A stretch of DNA of 37,500 nucleotides from Mesostigma viride (GCA_009746045.1 RPFO01000258.1:42501-80000); one strand, 5' to 3'; shown: positions 1 to 11,406, counted from the first letter of the stretch. Translations and numbers: made by a program. Notes: generated by a model not told the origin, from the letters alone.

Positions 1-2935
1 ATATTTGAGGGAGGGGATGCGGTATGGCAGTAACAAAGAAGGGGAGAAGGGCTGGGATATATGAGTGAGGGGATGCGGTATGGCAGTAACAAAGAAGGGG
101 AGAAGGGCTGAGATATTTGAGTGAGGGGATGCGGTATGGCAGTAACAAAGAAGGGGAGAAAGGCTGAGATATTTGAGTGAGGGGATGCGGTATGGCAGTA
201 ACAAAGAAGGGGAGAAAGGCTGAGATATTTGAGTGAGGGGATGCGGTATTGAGCGACACAAAGAAGGGGGGAAGGGCTGAGATATATGAGTAAGGGGATG
301 CGGTATGGCAGTAAGAAAGAAGGGGAGAAGGGCTGAGATATATGAGTGAGGGGATGCGGTATGAGCGACACAAAGAAGGGGAGAAGGGCTGAGATATATG
401 AGTGAGGGGATGCGGTATGGCAGTAACAAAGAAGGGGAGAAGGGCTGAGATATTTGAGTGAGGGGATGCGGTATGGCAGTAACAAAGAAGGGGAGAAGGG
501 CTGAGATATATGAGTGAGGGGATGCGGTATGAGCGACACAAGGAAGGGGAGAAGGGCTGAGATATTTGAGTGAGGGGATGCGGTATGGCAGTAACAATGA
601 AGGGGAGAAGGGCTGAGATATATGAGTGAGGGGATGCGGTATGGCAGTAACAAAGAAGGGGAGAAAGGCTGAGATATATGAGTGAGGGGATGCGGCATGA
701 GCGACACAAGGAAGGGGAGAAGGGCTGAGATATTTGAGTGAGGGGATGCGGTATGGCAGTAACAAAGAAGGGGAGAAGGACTGAGATATATGAGTGAGGG
801 GATGCGGTATGAGCGACACAAAGAAAGGGGGAAGGGCTGAGATATTTGAGTGAGGGGATGCGGTATGAGCGACACAAGGAAGGGGAGAAGGGCTGAGATA
901 TTTGAGTGAGGGGATGCGGTATGGCAGTAACAAAGAAGGGGAGAAGGGCTGAGATATATGAGTGAGGGGATGCGGTATGAGCGACACAAGGAAGGGGAGA
1001 AGGGCTGAGATATTTGAGTGAGGGGATGCGGTATGGCAGTAACAAAGAAGGGGAGGAGGGCTGAGATATATGAGTGAGGGGATGCGGTATGGCAGTAACA
1101 AAGAAGGGGAGAAAGGCTGAGATATATGAGTGAGGGGATGCGGCATGAGCGACACAAAGAAGGGGAGAAGGGCTGAGATATTTGAGTGAGGGGATGCGGT
1201 ATGGCAGTAACAAAGAAGGGGAGAAGGACTGAGATATATGAGTGAGGGGATGCGGTATGAGCGACACAAAGAAGGGGGGAAGGGCTGAGATATTTGAGTG
1301 AGGGGATGCGGTATGAGCGACACAAGGAAGGGGAGAAGGGCTGAGATGTTTGAGTGAGGGGATGCGGTATGGCAGTAACAAAGAAGGGGAGAAGGGCTGA
1401 GATATATGAGTGAGGGGATGCGGCATGAGCGACACAAGGAAGGGGAGAAGGGCTGAGATATTTGAGTGAGGGGATGCGGTATGGCAGTAACAAAGAAGGG
1501 GAGAAGGGCTGAGATATACGAGTGAGGAGATGCGGTATGGCAGTAACAAAGAAGGGGAGAAAGGCTGAGATATTTGAGTGAGGGGATGCGGTATGGCAGT
1601 AACAAAGAAGGGGAGAAGGGCTGAGATATTTGAGTGAGGGGATGCGGTATGGCAGTAACAAAGAAGGGGAGAGGGGCTGAGATATATGAGTGAGGGGATG
1701 CGGTATGAGCGACACAAGGAAGGGGAGAAGGGCTGAGATATATGAGTGAGGGGATGCGGTATGGCAGTAACAATGAAGGGGAGAAGGGCTGAGATATATG
1801 AGTGAGGGGATGCGGTATGGCAGTAACAAAGAAGGGGAGAAAGGCTGAGATATATGAGTGAGGGGATGCGGCATGAGCGACACAAAGAAGGGGAGAAGGG
1901 CTGAGATATTTGAGTGAGGGGATGCGGTATGGCAGTAACAAAGAAGGGGAGAAGGACTGAGATATATGAGTGAGGGGATGCGGTATGAGCGACACAAAGA
2001 AGGGGGGAAGGGCTGAGATATTTGAGTGAGGGGATGCGGTATGAGCGACACAAGGAAGGGGAGAAGGGCTGAGATATTTGAGTGAGGGGATGCGGTATGG
2101 CAGTAACAAAGAAGGGGAGAAGGGCTGAGATATATGAGTGAGGGGATGCGGTATGAGCGACACAAGGAAGGGGAGAAGGGCTGAGATATTTGAGTGAGGG
2201 GATGCGGTATGGCAGTAACAATGAAGGGGAGGAGGGCTGAGATATATGAGTGAGGGGATGCGGTATGGCAGTAACAAAGAAAGGGAGAAAGGCTGAGATA
2301 TATGAGTGAGGGGATGCGGCATGAGCGACACAAAGAAGGGGAGAAGGGCTGAGATATTTGAGTGAGGGGATGCGGTATGGCAGTAACAAAGAAGGGGAGA
2401 AGGACTGAGATATATGAGTGAGGGGATGCGGTATGAGCGACACAAAGAAGGGGGGAAGGGCTGAGATATTTGAGTGAGGGGATGCGGTATGAGCGACACA
2501 AGGAAGGGGAGAAGGGCTGAGATGTTTGAGTGAGGGGATGCGGTATGGCAGTAACAAAGAAGGGGAGAAGGGCTGAGATATATGAGTGAGGGGATGCGGC
2601 ATGAGCGACACAAGGAAGGGGAGAAGGGCTGAGATATTTGAGTGAGGGGATGCGGTATGGCAGTAACAAAGAAGGGGAGAAGGGCTGAGATATACGAGTG
2701 AGGAGATGCGGTATGGCAGTAACAAAGAAGGGGAGAAAGGCTGAGATATTTGAGTGAGGGGATGCGGTATGGCAGTAACAAAGAAGGGGAGAAGGGCTGA
2801 GATATACGAGTGAGGAGATGCGGTATGGCAGTAACAAAGAAGGGGAGAAAGGCTGAGATATTTGAGTGAGGGGATGCGGTATTGAGCGACACAAAGAAAG
2901 GGACAAAGGGTGCAGGGTGCCAGAAGCTTGGAAGG
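1..2935. repeat. 56-bp minisatellite array, about 52 monomers, open at the left edge
   Basis: Near-identical 56-bp monomers run head to tail from the first base, so the array continues to the left of the window. Each monomer contains GAGTGAGGGGATGCGG followed by one of two alternative 3' halves: type A (GGCAGTAACAAAG) or type B (GAGCGACACAA). The + strand is very purine-rich with few C. The last monomer (from about 2872) degenerates at AAAGGGACAAAGGGTGCAGG. Diagnostic single-base variants recur in the same order, giving a higher-order period of 1,176 bp. No long open frame crosses it. Confidence 0.97.
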
Positions 2936-3050
2936 AGAAGGCGCGGAAGGGGAGGGCACAGAAGCGGGGAATGGCAGTAGGGGACAAGGGGTAGGGGGTG
3001 GGGAGGGCCATGATGCCACAGTGGGCACACGGGGGCGTTGATGGCTTGGG

Positions 3051-3364
3051 TAGTGCTATAGAAACAAGGGAGATAAGGGTAGTGCTATAGAAACAAGGGA
3101 GATAAGGGTAGTGCTATAGAAACAAGGGAGATAAGGGTAGTGCTATAGAAACAAGGGAGATAAGGGTAGTGCTATAGAAACAAGGGAGATAAGGGTAGTG
3201 CTATAGAAACAAGGGAGATAAGGGTGTGCTATAGAAACAAGGGAGATAAGGGTGTGCTATAGAAACAAGGGAGATAAGGGTGTGCTATAGAAACAAGGGA
3301 GATAAGGGTGTGCTATAGAAACAAGGGAGATAAGGGTGTGCTATAGAAACAAGGGAGATAAGGG
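3051..3364. repeat. Tandem array: six 29-bp units then five 28-bp units
   Basis: The unit contains GCTATAGAAACAAGGGAGAT. Six copies begin TAGTGC (29 bp; starts 3051, 3080, 3109, 3138, 3167, 3196). Five then begin TGTGC (28 bp; starts 3225, 3253, 3281, 3309, 3337). Copies within each class look identical, so expansion is recent. The 115 bases between this array and the minisatellite (2936-3050) are G-rich unique sequence without a visible gene. Confidence 0.97.
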
Positions 3365-3889
3365 TGTTTAGCTTGCTAGACTTGGAAGGTCCATGGGCGC
3401 GTCACAGCTGGAAGGGTCGTGAGCAGAACACTTTTTCAGTGCTGTGTCGATGATTTCGTCTTTCGTGTGTCGTGGAATCGATATCCGTGTATCATATCCT
3501 GTATTGTATTAAAGATGTAGCAGAGTGGGGTTTGCAACCTGCAGGAGATTGGGTATCTAAATGCCACGTGCTGTGTCGTAGCCTCACTGTTCCCAGTATC
3601 GTCGCGCCTCTCAAGAAATGTATGCCTCTTTGCTCGCCTTCCTTGCGTCTATGGCCTGCATGGATCTGTTTTCTGCGTTTTCCCCCACAAGCTTCTCCCA
3701 CAAAACAAGTTGGTTGGAAGCCTCCCCAACATGCCTATAAGGGGGCCAAGATAGAAAACCTTCCTATCCTAAGTGTTTTTATCCTAAGCAAGACAATTTT
3801 GTTTTTAGCGCTTGTGTTTGTCGTGCATTCCTTGAAACCGCTGTGATGCTTTGCCTATGCATACACACTCACTTACACACACACACACA

Positions 3890-3960
<71 letters not shown>

Positions 3961-5550
3961 CCCCCCCCCCCTCCCCCCCCCCCCTCCCCATCCCCCTCTC
4001 TCTTCGCAGCTGGACTTGCTGTCAGAAGCCTCCGTCAGCCAACCGGCATGCGTAGGCAGTACCGAGTCGCGCTGGGGCATGGGCGCATAATGCTGCATCT
4101 TGGCACGGAGGTCAATAGCGACTGCCCACGACACCTGTACGAGGGGCTGACTGTAGCGACGTATACGTTGTACAGTACTCCCCCCCACCTTCCCCTTGGC
4201 ATATGCACCGGGGGTGTGGCACGATTGGAGTACATTGCTCTCATTCCCGGCTACTCATTTTGGTGCTCTCGGATGGGTACCATGTATGCACGCTCATTCA
4301 GTGAGACAACTACGCTTATGGGTAAAATGCACGCCAAAGGGTAAAGTCCATGCCGAAAAAAATCGCGCGGTAAGCCTAGCGCGCTCATCTCTACCCTAGG
4401 TTCATCTCAATGTAACATAGCTTATAGTGTAGCAGATATGGGACTTTCCAGATGACACAGCAATCGCTGAGGGCATAGGAGATTGAATGTTCACAAGAGG
4501 GAATGTCCAGCTGGGCAGGCATCTCCTTCCCGTAGAGGGCCCGCTAGCCGCTTGCGCAAGCCCGACAGCAAGCTGGCGCCACCTGTGCATCACGTTTATG
4601 ACCTGGATGTTTCATGGGTACCCATTCTACGGTCAGTATATCAATGAGACAACCAATGTATATGATGCAAGCGCTAGAAGGCACTCTTATACGATGGTCT
4701 GTCTGCTTCGCTAGTGTGTTTGGTTGCCGAGGCGTACGCGGTCTGATATGTGTAGCAACCACCTCCCTGAATTAGGGTTGGACGGGCGCTGATGGTGAAC
4801 CTGGTGCTACCGGCCAGGCGTTTCACTAGACAGGCAAGCTCAAACGCCAGTTTCCCCACTGACGCTTGCCTCTTTTTCACCAGGCATCATCAGTGATGTG
4901 GCAGTGGATGGATGACAATTTTGAGGAGTGAACCCATTCGGGGCTGGGGTACGACAAGTATAAAGAACAACCATTTGTATAACCCTTGTGTTGATGTTTT
5001 CCACAAGCGAAACAATGGCTGAAACTGATGTCTTCGCGGGCTTTGAACAAGCATCCACTTTGCAAGCGAAAAGTATGTTGGTAGGAATTGAGTTATAACA
5101 CCGGCGCGCATGGAGGATGCTGCATGTGGCCTCCCGGTCCTGATAGTGACCTCCTGATAGTGAGAGAAGCCAGCTTGCATGATTGCCTCGATACCTCCTT
5201 GTGGTGCATACAAATTGTTGATGGTTCCATGCATATAAATCGAGGCTTTAGTTGCACATCAATGAAATCAGTTTCTTTGAGATCCTCCATCAACCCGTCC
5301 TCTATCATATCTGGTAGTAGAGGACATGGGGGGGCTAGGCCTCTCCGTGATTTGGAACAAGATGATGGACAATTAAGGCCAAGTGGGCCCAGGTCATAGA
5401 GGACAACGAACCCCCTCCCGTGGGGAAGCGCCCGCGTGTTTGCAAATTAACACGCGAAGCACGCTAGACAGGACCCCAGGGTAGAGAGCTTATAATAATA
5501 GAGTTGGCTTGATGTTGTAGATAGGTTAGACCGGTAGGATTTTGTGTCCC
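3365..5550. other. No recognisable gene
   Basis: Only short open frames occur here, with no family motif, and the longest (3472-3846 +, 124 codons) is low in charged residues and starts and ends without supporting signals. A mixed microsatellite lies at 3874-3998. I see no RNA gene. An exon of an unrecognised gene cannot be excluded. Confidence 0.5.
3874..3998. repeat. (AC)n-(TC)n-poly(C) compound microsatellite
   Basis: About 19 bases of AC dinucleotides pass into about 66 bases of TC and then a C-rich run interrupted by single T or A bases. Confidence 0.95.
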
Positions 5551-5582
5551 CATCCATCCATCCATCCATCCATCCATCCATC
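5551..5582. repeat. (CATC)n microsatellite
   Basis: About eight CATC units, directly followed by a sequence resembling the 3' end of the SINE-like family. Confidence 0.95.
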
Positions 5583-5630
5583 GGGGTTAATGCTCCGTGA
5601 CTCCCCAAGGGCAGCACGAGTCATTAATTA
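5583..5630 (+). mobile_element. 3' end fragment of the SINE-like family
   Basis: It carries GCTCCGTGACTCCCCAAGG, GCACGAG and ATTAATTAT, closely matching the last 50 bases of the element at 5799-6010. The upstream part of the family is absent, replaced by the CATC repeat. Confidence 0.6.
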
Positions 5631-5676
5631 TCATATCTGGTAGGTTCTAGTGAGCAATGTAACATAGTATATATTT

Positions 5677-5688
5677 ATTGAGAATGAT
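5677..5688. repeat. Target-site duplication, left copy (outer LINE insertion)
   Basis: ATTGAGAATGAT, identical to 12011-12022. It sits directly against an ATTAATT-rich LINE 3' tail. The partner sits exactly where LINE homology ends. Confidence 0.65.
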
Positions 5689-6165
5689 TAATCAATTAAT
5701 TTATAGACACGTGACTGCGTCACGTGAGCATAAGTCCTCAGTGGGAGGGGAACATGGGATGTCCAGAATGGATGATGTGAGCTATCTAGTTCCTAGCTGT
5801 TAGGATATGCTCATATGGGTCTTATTGCACCCACAGAGCTTGCCGGATCGTCTATATCGCGTCCGGCGATTGCAACTGTGGCATGCATGCCTCTGGCATG
5901 AAGGAGAAAGGGGGTCTCTGCCCTTTCTTCCTGTTGTGCAGATACCGGGATTAAAAGCACTCCGGTGCTCCGTGACTCCCCAACGGGAGCACGAGTTAAA
6001 ATTAATTCAATAGTTCCTGGCTAGTTACAGGGTTGTCGGCACCACGGCCCGAGTCGCTATGAATGCCATACGCGGTCCCACACGGAGCCCCCACAGACTT
6101 GGGGTTGGTCTCCTTCATCACTCCTTGCCATCTATCCTTGCGAACCATCTGCCTCCGGATTATGG
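5689..6165 (-). mobile_element. LINE 3' fragment (outer, older copy), split by a SINE-like insert
   Basis: Read on the minus strand this matches the 3' end of the full LINE at 6229-11570. It has the ATTAATT tail (5689-5703), the CACGTGAC/GTCACGTG hairpin (5708-5726), the 3' untranslated region, and the end of ORF2 coding sequence up to about 6160. It is interrupted at 5799-6010 by the SINE-like element and resumes at 6023. It differs from the full copy by scattered substitutions. Confidence 0.85.
5799..6010 (+). mobile_element. SINE-like element, 212 bp, with target-site duplication
   Basis: The element interrupts LINE 3' sequence. TAGTTCCTAGCT (5787-5798) on the left and TAGTTCCTGGCT (6011-6022) on the right form a 12-bp duplication with one mismatch. 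The 3' end has GTGCTCC and GGAGCAC arms around GTGACTCCCCAACG, then a TTAAAATTAATTCAA tail. Related copies lie at 13203-13407, about 15115-15240 and 5583-5630. No coding capacity and no clear pol III A or B box was found, so 'SINE-like' describes structure only. Confidence 0.75.
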
Positions 6166-6228
6166 ACACGTGACTGCGTCACGTGAGCATAAGTCCTCAG
6201 TGCGAGGGGAACATGGCATGGAATGGAT
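6166..6228 (-). mobile_element. LINE 3' end fragment, left part of an interrupted copy
   Basis: This contains the hairpin CACGTGACTGCGTCACGTG (6167-6185) and adjoining 3' untranslated sequence, ending in GCATGGAATGGAT. Across the full LINE, sequence resumes at 11584 with the next bases of the same LINE region. The 6166-6228 and 11584-12010 pieces were therefore one copy before the insertion. Confidence 0.75.
6216..6228. repeat. Target-site duplication, left copy (full-length LINE)
   Basis: GCATGGAATGGAT is repeated exactly at 11571-11583, and the two copies bracket the full LINE. Confidence 0.85.
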
Positions 6229-6247
6229 TAATTAATTAATTAATAGA

Positions 6248-6266
6248 CACGTGACTGCGTCACGTG
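6248..6266. other. LINE 3'-terminal hairpin
   Basis: CACGTGACTGCGTCACGTG has perfect 8-bp arms and a 3-base loop just inside the TTAA-type tail. Identical copies lie at 5708-5726 and 6167-6185. A near copy in the opposite orientation lies at 15193-15211. It is probably a recognition element for target-primed reverse transcription (inference). Confidence 0.75.
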
Positions 6267-6321
6267 AGCATAAGCCCTCAGTGGGAGCGGAACATGGGAT
6301 GGAATGGATGGTATAAGCTAT

Positions 6322-9300
6322 CTAGGTCCTAGTTACAGGGGTGTGGGCACCGCGGCCCGAATCGCTATGAATGCCATACTTGGTCACACGCGGAGCCCCC
6401 ACAGGCTTGGGGGTGGTCTCCTTCATCACTACTTGCCATCTATCCTTGCGCACCATCTGCCTCCATATTACAGACAAACCAGGAGGCTGCCCGGGGGTGA
6501 GCCCGTCACGTCTAGTGTAGCACATGTCCATGCCGAGTCTATCACGAAAAGTCCACGGGTGGCGGCCCTGCCGCGCGCGGCCGGGGGCACGCCAGGTGAG
6601 GACATATCGCCCAGGCTGGGCGGGCTTGGTGCCAGCTAGTCTATCTGATGTATCTACCTGATCTGTGCGGGCCAGGTGCCCGGCTAGGCCCAGGCGCCTG
6701 TGCCTAATAATGTGGGAAACATAGGGCAAATCAGCGTACAAATCCTCATTACTAATGTGCAAACCAAAGGGGATGTTAAGGGCCTTGCGCAGCATCTTGG
6801 TGACGGCGCCGTCGAGTCGTTGCTCCAGCTCCTGCATCAGTGTCCACGTCTCGGCGCCGTAGGTCAGGATCGTCAGAATGACGACCTTGAAGAGGTCACG
6901 CTTGACGATCCGGGGTAGGGCGGGGTTGCTCCACCAGCGGCGGTGGTCATGGAGGTGCGCCCACGCCATGCCGATCCGTGTCGTCATGTCGTCCTCGCAG
7001 TCGGGAAGCCAACTGCCGAGCAGCTTGAAGCGGCCTGAAGTAGGGTAGTTGACCTCGGCATCGTCTAAGAGGCGGAGTGTGGGTGGGGGCCCTGCCATGC
7101 CGAGGGCCAGGGCCTCCGTTTTGGGGCTGATTTCTAGACCAACCGCCCGAGCCTCGAGAGCCAGGCAGTCCAGCCAAAGTTGGGCAGACTCCGGCTTCTC
7201 GATGAGCGTGATGTCGTCGGCATAAATGAGGTCAGCTAGTAAATTCTGCTTGTTAGTCGGCCCCCCTTCCCCAAGCTCGTTCGTGATCGCTAGGCCAGGG
7301 GCACGGCCTGCAATGCTAGCAAAGCGAGCACGTGCCTGGCGCATAACATAATCCACTACAATAATAAACAGGTACGGCGATAGGACGCAACCCTGCCAGA
7401 CGCCGGTCTGCAGTGGGCAGGGCGGGGTAATGCCGTGTTGAGTGCGCACCGAAGTGGTCGACCCCTCATACAGCGTGCGGATGGAGTGGGGACGCGAGCG
7501 CGAGCAAGTACAGCCCATAGAGCGTCCTAGAGGACAGAATCAAAAGCCTTGATGAAGTCGACGAAGATGAGGATGGCGGGAAACTCACCAGGTTGCAGGA
7601 GAGCGATTTCCTCGAAGAGGCGACGCGCGACGAAGATGGCCATGACCGTGTCGCGCCCAGGACGGAAGCCCATTTGACTTTCCCCAAGGTGACAGTCGAG
7701 GGCAGAACGAAGGCGGTTGAGGATCATGCGCATGAACAACTTAAGTGCGGCGCTCTGGATGCAGACTCCTCTGTAGTTGGCGGGGTCGTCAGGGGAACCT
7801 TTGTTTTTGTACAGCATAATACGGTAGCTGTGCTGCCACTCAGGAATCGGCGGCGCGTCGGCAAGCAGGATCCGGTTGCAGACGTCAAGCAGGAACCCCG
7901 TGAGCGCCGTCAGCTTAATCACCGGGGCTGGGAGCTGGTCAGGTCCAACGGCAGCATAGAAGCGGAGTTGCTTGGCGGCGGTGCTCAGCTCGAGCTCGGT
8001 GAACGGCGGGAGCTCGTTGGGGTGGGCCAGGGGTTCCGTCAGGGCTGGGTACGTGTAGTCCTGCTCAGCGGCGGGCGGCGTGGGCGGCGCAGGGACGTCC
8101 GCCGGTGCTACTGCCAGGCGTGCGGCCGCCAGAGGGCCAAGCGGCGGAGGCGGCGGGGGGGCGCCGAGCAGCCGGGACTGGGAGGAATACCACTGGTCGA
8201 GCTGCTGCTGCGGTGAGCCAGAGAGCGTCCGCGGCGCCGGCTGCGCGCCGCCGGCGGGCCGTTGGGCGTGACGCAGGCGGGTCCAGGCGTACTTGCCGTG
8301 CTGGTCCTTGAGGTGGGCGAAGTACTCGCGGACATGAAGGTCCTCCTGCTCCTTGGTCGCCTGCCGGATGGCCGAGTGGTAATCGGCTTTGAGGCGGGCG
8401 TAGCGGGCGGGGTCGCGGTTGTCGCGCAGGGCTTGCCGGGCCTGGATGACGGCGGGGAGCCGGTGCAGGCTGGTGAAGCGGGGCGGGCGGCGGGGGGGCA
8501 GTAGGGCCCCGGCCGCGGGCAGCTTGTCAGCGAGGTGCCGAAGGGCCGATGCCGGGCCGGCAGCGAACAGCTGGGCGTGGCTGGCCGGGATGTCCAGCGC
8601 GTCGACGAACGCCTCTGCGGCGCGCTTGTGGGCGCGTTTTTCAGGGAAGTCCTCCAGAGCGTCGTCAGATTTCTCGAGCAACTGAAGTGTGCGCAAATCA
8701 GGTGGTGCCACGTGCTTACGAAAGGGCGAGGGGAATCGCAGGCGGATGCGGGCGGTGACGATGCGATGATCGGAGCGCACCAGGGGGATCACATGCGAGC
8801 GAGCAGCTAGTACAGATCCTTGATGACGCTTGCGCATTACAACATAGTCAATGCAGCGTTCAGTGCCAGTTGGCGAGGTGTGTGTGACCAAAGCATCTGG
8901 ACTATGTGGAAAGCGGGTGTTGGCAGTGACCAAATCGCATGTCGTAAGCAAATCAGCAAAAAGTTCGGTGTTGGCATTGGAGACCGTACCGTTGGGGGCG
9001 TGCTGACATCCGCCAGTACCCGGTGGTAGCGTGGCGTTGGCGTCCAGCAGCAGAGCGAGGTAGTTGCGACCAGGGATGCCGTTCGCCAGGTTCTCCAGCG
9101 CTGCAAAGAAGTCCTTGCGGTCTTGTTCTGGGTGGCCGGAGTGGGGTGCGTAACCAACGCCCACCGTCAGGGCGTAGGTCGAGTGGCCCTCCATCGAATG
9201 AAAAGTGGCCACGAGGAGCCGAGCGTTGACCAGCTGGGGTTCGCCCATGTGGCGTACGGCGAGCGGGGAGCAGAGGAGACCGACGCCCCCGTTCCCGGTG

Positions 9301-9689
9301 CCGTCGCCGCCTCCGTAGTAGAACCGCCAGCCGTCGATGTCGTCAGCAACAAGGGCAGTTGATCCGCGGGCCGATGCAGTGCGCCTGTGTTCTTGGATTC
9401 CCAGGATGGCGATATTATTGTCGATGCAGAAACCAATAAGATTGGAGACTCGATGGCACTGACAGTCGTCACTGCGCAGGCAGTGACAGCGGTCAGCGTC
9501 GGGCTGGAGCGTGCGGGCGTTGAAGGTGGCGATGACCAAGGGCGCGCGTTGACCGAAAAGGGGGGTGCAGGCGGGGGTGGGGGCGGAGATGGAGCAGGGT
9601 GGTGATGGGGGTGGGGGTGGAGGTGGTGGGGTAGGGGGGGCGGGTTGGGGACTTATGCTTTCAATCACCATTTCGATTCTTCCTGCCAA
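6322..9689 (-). pseudogene. LINE ORF2 (endonuclease and reverse transcriptase), disabled
   Basis: The 5' part (9689-7527, 720 codons) begins with a Pro-rich stretch and an AP endonuclease domain (about residues 50-300: FNARTL, IQEHR, LLDANA, RSDHRIV). A linker and the start of the RT domain follow (YKNKGS, YRGVCI, GFRPGRDT, FVDFIKAFDS). A TAG stop at 7529-7527 cuts the RT just after this motif. About 40 bases on, one base has been lost in a C run (7488-7491), shifting the frame. The remainder is open from 7518 to 6322: GVWQGCVLSP, the catalytic YADD, then TYGAETW and a C-terminal region also present in the truncated copies. Normal family members read through in one frame, so this copy cannot make full RT. 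Confidence 0.9.
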
Positions 9690-9936
9690 CGCGTCGAGGC
9701 GACGCCGACGGTTGGCTCGGGTGGCCAGGTAGAATGAGTTGCGTCTGCACGCATAAGAAATGCGTGCAGTCTGAGGAGGTTTCGGAGGCGGCCGCGCGAG
9801 GCGGGGCGAACCTGGCTCACTGCCGACCCGTTGCTCTCTCTCCGACAGCCCGAGGGCTGCGAAGGCAAAGGGGCGGGAAGGGGAGTTAGGCAGATCCCAC
9901 TGCTAGAGCCGCGGAGCCGCGGGGCCGCGAGCGTCG

Positions 9937-11406
9937 TCATTGATAGGAGAGAAGGGTTCGCAGCGCGGGCTCCGGCTCAGGTGCAAAGCGAACGAATTTA
10001 TTAGGGGGACGGCCAAGCCTGGCAGCCATACCTGAGCTGAAGTTGCCCCGGCGGATCCCCACACGTGCTGGGGAGCAGGTGACCGTCGATGCCGGTGGCG
10101 ATGGCGGTGACGGCGGGGGCCGAGCAGGGGGCTGGGGCGCTGGCACGGCGGTATCCATGGGGGTCGCCGTCATTGGAGGAAGGTCCTGGCCGTTAATGCG
10201 GACGATGAAGACGCCATTAAAGAGGCGGGCATAGATGCTGCACCGTAGTTGCGGGTTGGCCTGCTTGGCTGCCCGAGCCTCGTGGACCTCCGGCCGGTTC
10301 AAAGCGGCAGCCCGGGCCTCAAGCTGCTCCGGGGTATAGTAATCGTCGATGCTCAGTTGGGTATCGTGGAGGTTCCGGCGGGCCTTCTGCACCTGCAGTT
10401 TGTCCTCCTTGCGGTGGAATTCCACCAAGACAGGGGCGGTGGGGCCGCCGAGCCGTCGTGCCGTTTTGATGACGACGCTTTGGGCCACGCCGAGCTTCCC
10501 CAGGAAGGGGTCGCCCCGGAGGTAGGTGCCCAGGCGTGCATCGTTGACGTTCGAGGGGACGCCACGTACCACAATACTGCATGAGCGAATGGGTTCGTGC
10601 ATAGCATCCCTTGTGCTGGCCTTGACGGCTGTTTTGATTTCGTTGATGAGCTCCGTAGGGTTCTGAAGCGTGGCGGCATAGGTGGTCTTGGCAGGAGTTA
10701 TGGAGGCGGCAAGTTGTTGCTGGAGCTGGTGGAGGAGCTGCTGCTGCTGCTGCAGCCCTGCTGCAATGTGGGTGATGGCGGAGTGGATGGAGGTGTCGGC
10801 GTGTGAGGAATGGGCGTGGTGGGTGGCGAGGTGGTTGTGGACAGGGTTGAGGGCAGCGTTGAGGAGGGGAGGGAGGCGATCGAAGCACGTATTGGCGACT
10901 TGCTTGGCGGTGATGTTGATGGCGGCCGCAACAGTGGGGTCGGCTCCCAGGTCCAGAGAGGCCATGACAAAGCGCTCAAGGGCGCTGTCGGAAAGACGGG
11001 AGCACGTCCACCAGACTGCGAGGCAGAGGTCAGTGTCGTCGGGGTCGTCGTGGAGAAAGTCCGACAGGTGGGTAACCTGTTGGTTGCAGTCCCGGATCTC
11101 GCACTTTTTCTCGGCAGCCAGGTGCAGGATGGTGAGGGCGGCAGCTCGGGACAGGCGCATGATGGCGTTAAGGCCTGGCCATTTGCCAGGTAAAAATGCG
11201 GCAGCTTCCTCGGCAGAAAAGGCCTCCTCGCGGGTATCCATGGCAGGGTCGCTGTTCGGCGGAGCGGTGGAGTGGAGCGGCTGGATGCTGACAGTGGCGT
11301 CCGGCATAGCGTGCAAGGGTGTTTCCAATGACGCCATGGCTTCATCAGCGAGTTGGTGCGGGGCCGCGGACGCTTGTGATTGCTGGGATGAGTCGTATTC
11401 CGCCAT
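9937..11406 (-). CDS. LINE ORF1 protein, 489 aa, RNA-binding type
   Basis: It is intact from ATG to stop. Residues about 210-240 form a Gln/Leu-rich probable coiled coil. Residues about 275-350 look like an RRM-type fold (SIVVRGVP, KTARRLGG, VLVEFHRKEDK). A basic segment follows (QKARRNLHDTQLSIDDYY), as in L1-type ORF1 C-terminal domains, and then a Pro-rich tail. In such elements ORF1 protein binds the element RNA and acts as a chaperone. No zinc knuckle was seen. The start ATG at 11406 is chosen as the first in frame after the leader. ORF2 begins 247 bases downstream. Confidence 0.85.
   Translation of the reverse strand: MAEYDSSQQSQASAAPHQLADEAMASLETPLHAMPDATVSIQPLHSTAPPNSDPAMDTREEAFSAEEAAAFLPGKWPGLNAIMRLSRAAALTILHLAAEKKCEIRDCNQQVTHLSDFLHDDPDDTDLCLAVWWTCSRLSDSALERFVMASLDLGADPTVAAAINITAKQVANTCFDRLPPLLNAALNPVHNHLATHHAHSSHADTSIHSAITHIAAGLQQQQQLLHQLQQQLAASITPAKTTYAATLQNPTELINEIKTAVKASTRDAMHEPIRSCSIVVRGVPSNVNDARLGTYLRGDPFLGKLGVAQSVVIKTARRLGGPTAPVLVEFHRKEDKLQVQKARRNLHDTQLSIDDYYTPEQLEARAAALNRPEVHEARAAKQANPQLRCSIYARLFNGVFIVRINGQDLPPMTATPMDTAVPAPQPPARPPPSPPSPPASTVTCSPARVGIRRGNFSSGMAARLGRPPNKFVRFAPEPEPALRTLLSYQ

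Noticed and set aside
3472-3846. 124-codon plus-strand frame
   Set aside because: No family resemblance, no splice or promoter support and unusual composition.
7593-8810. Plus-strand frames opposite LINE ORF2
   Set aside because: Shadows of the GC-rich ORF2 on the other strand; no family motif.
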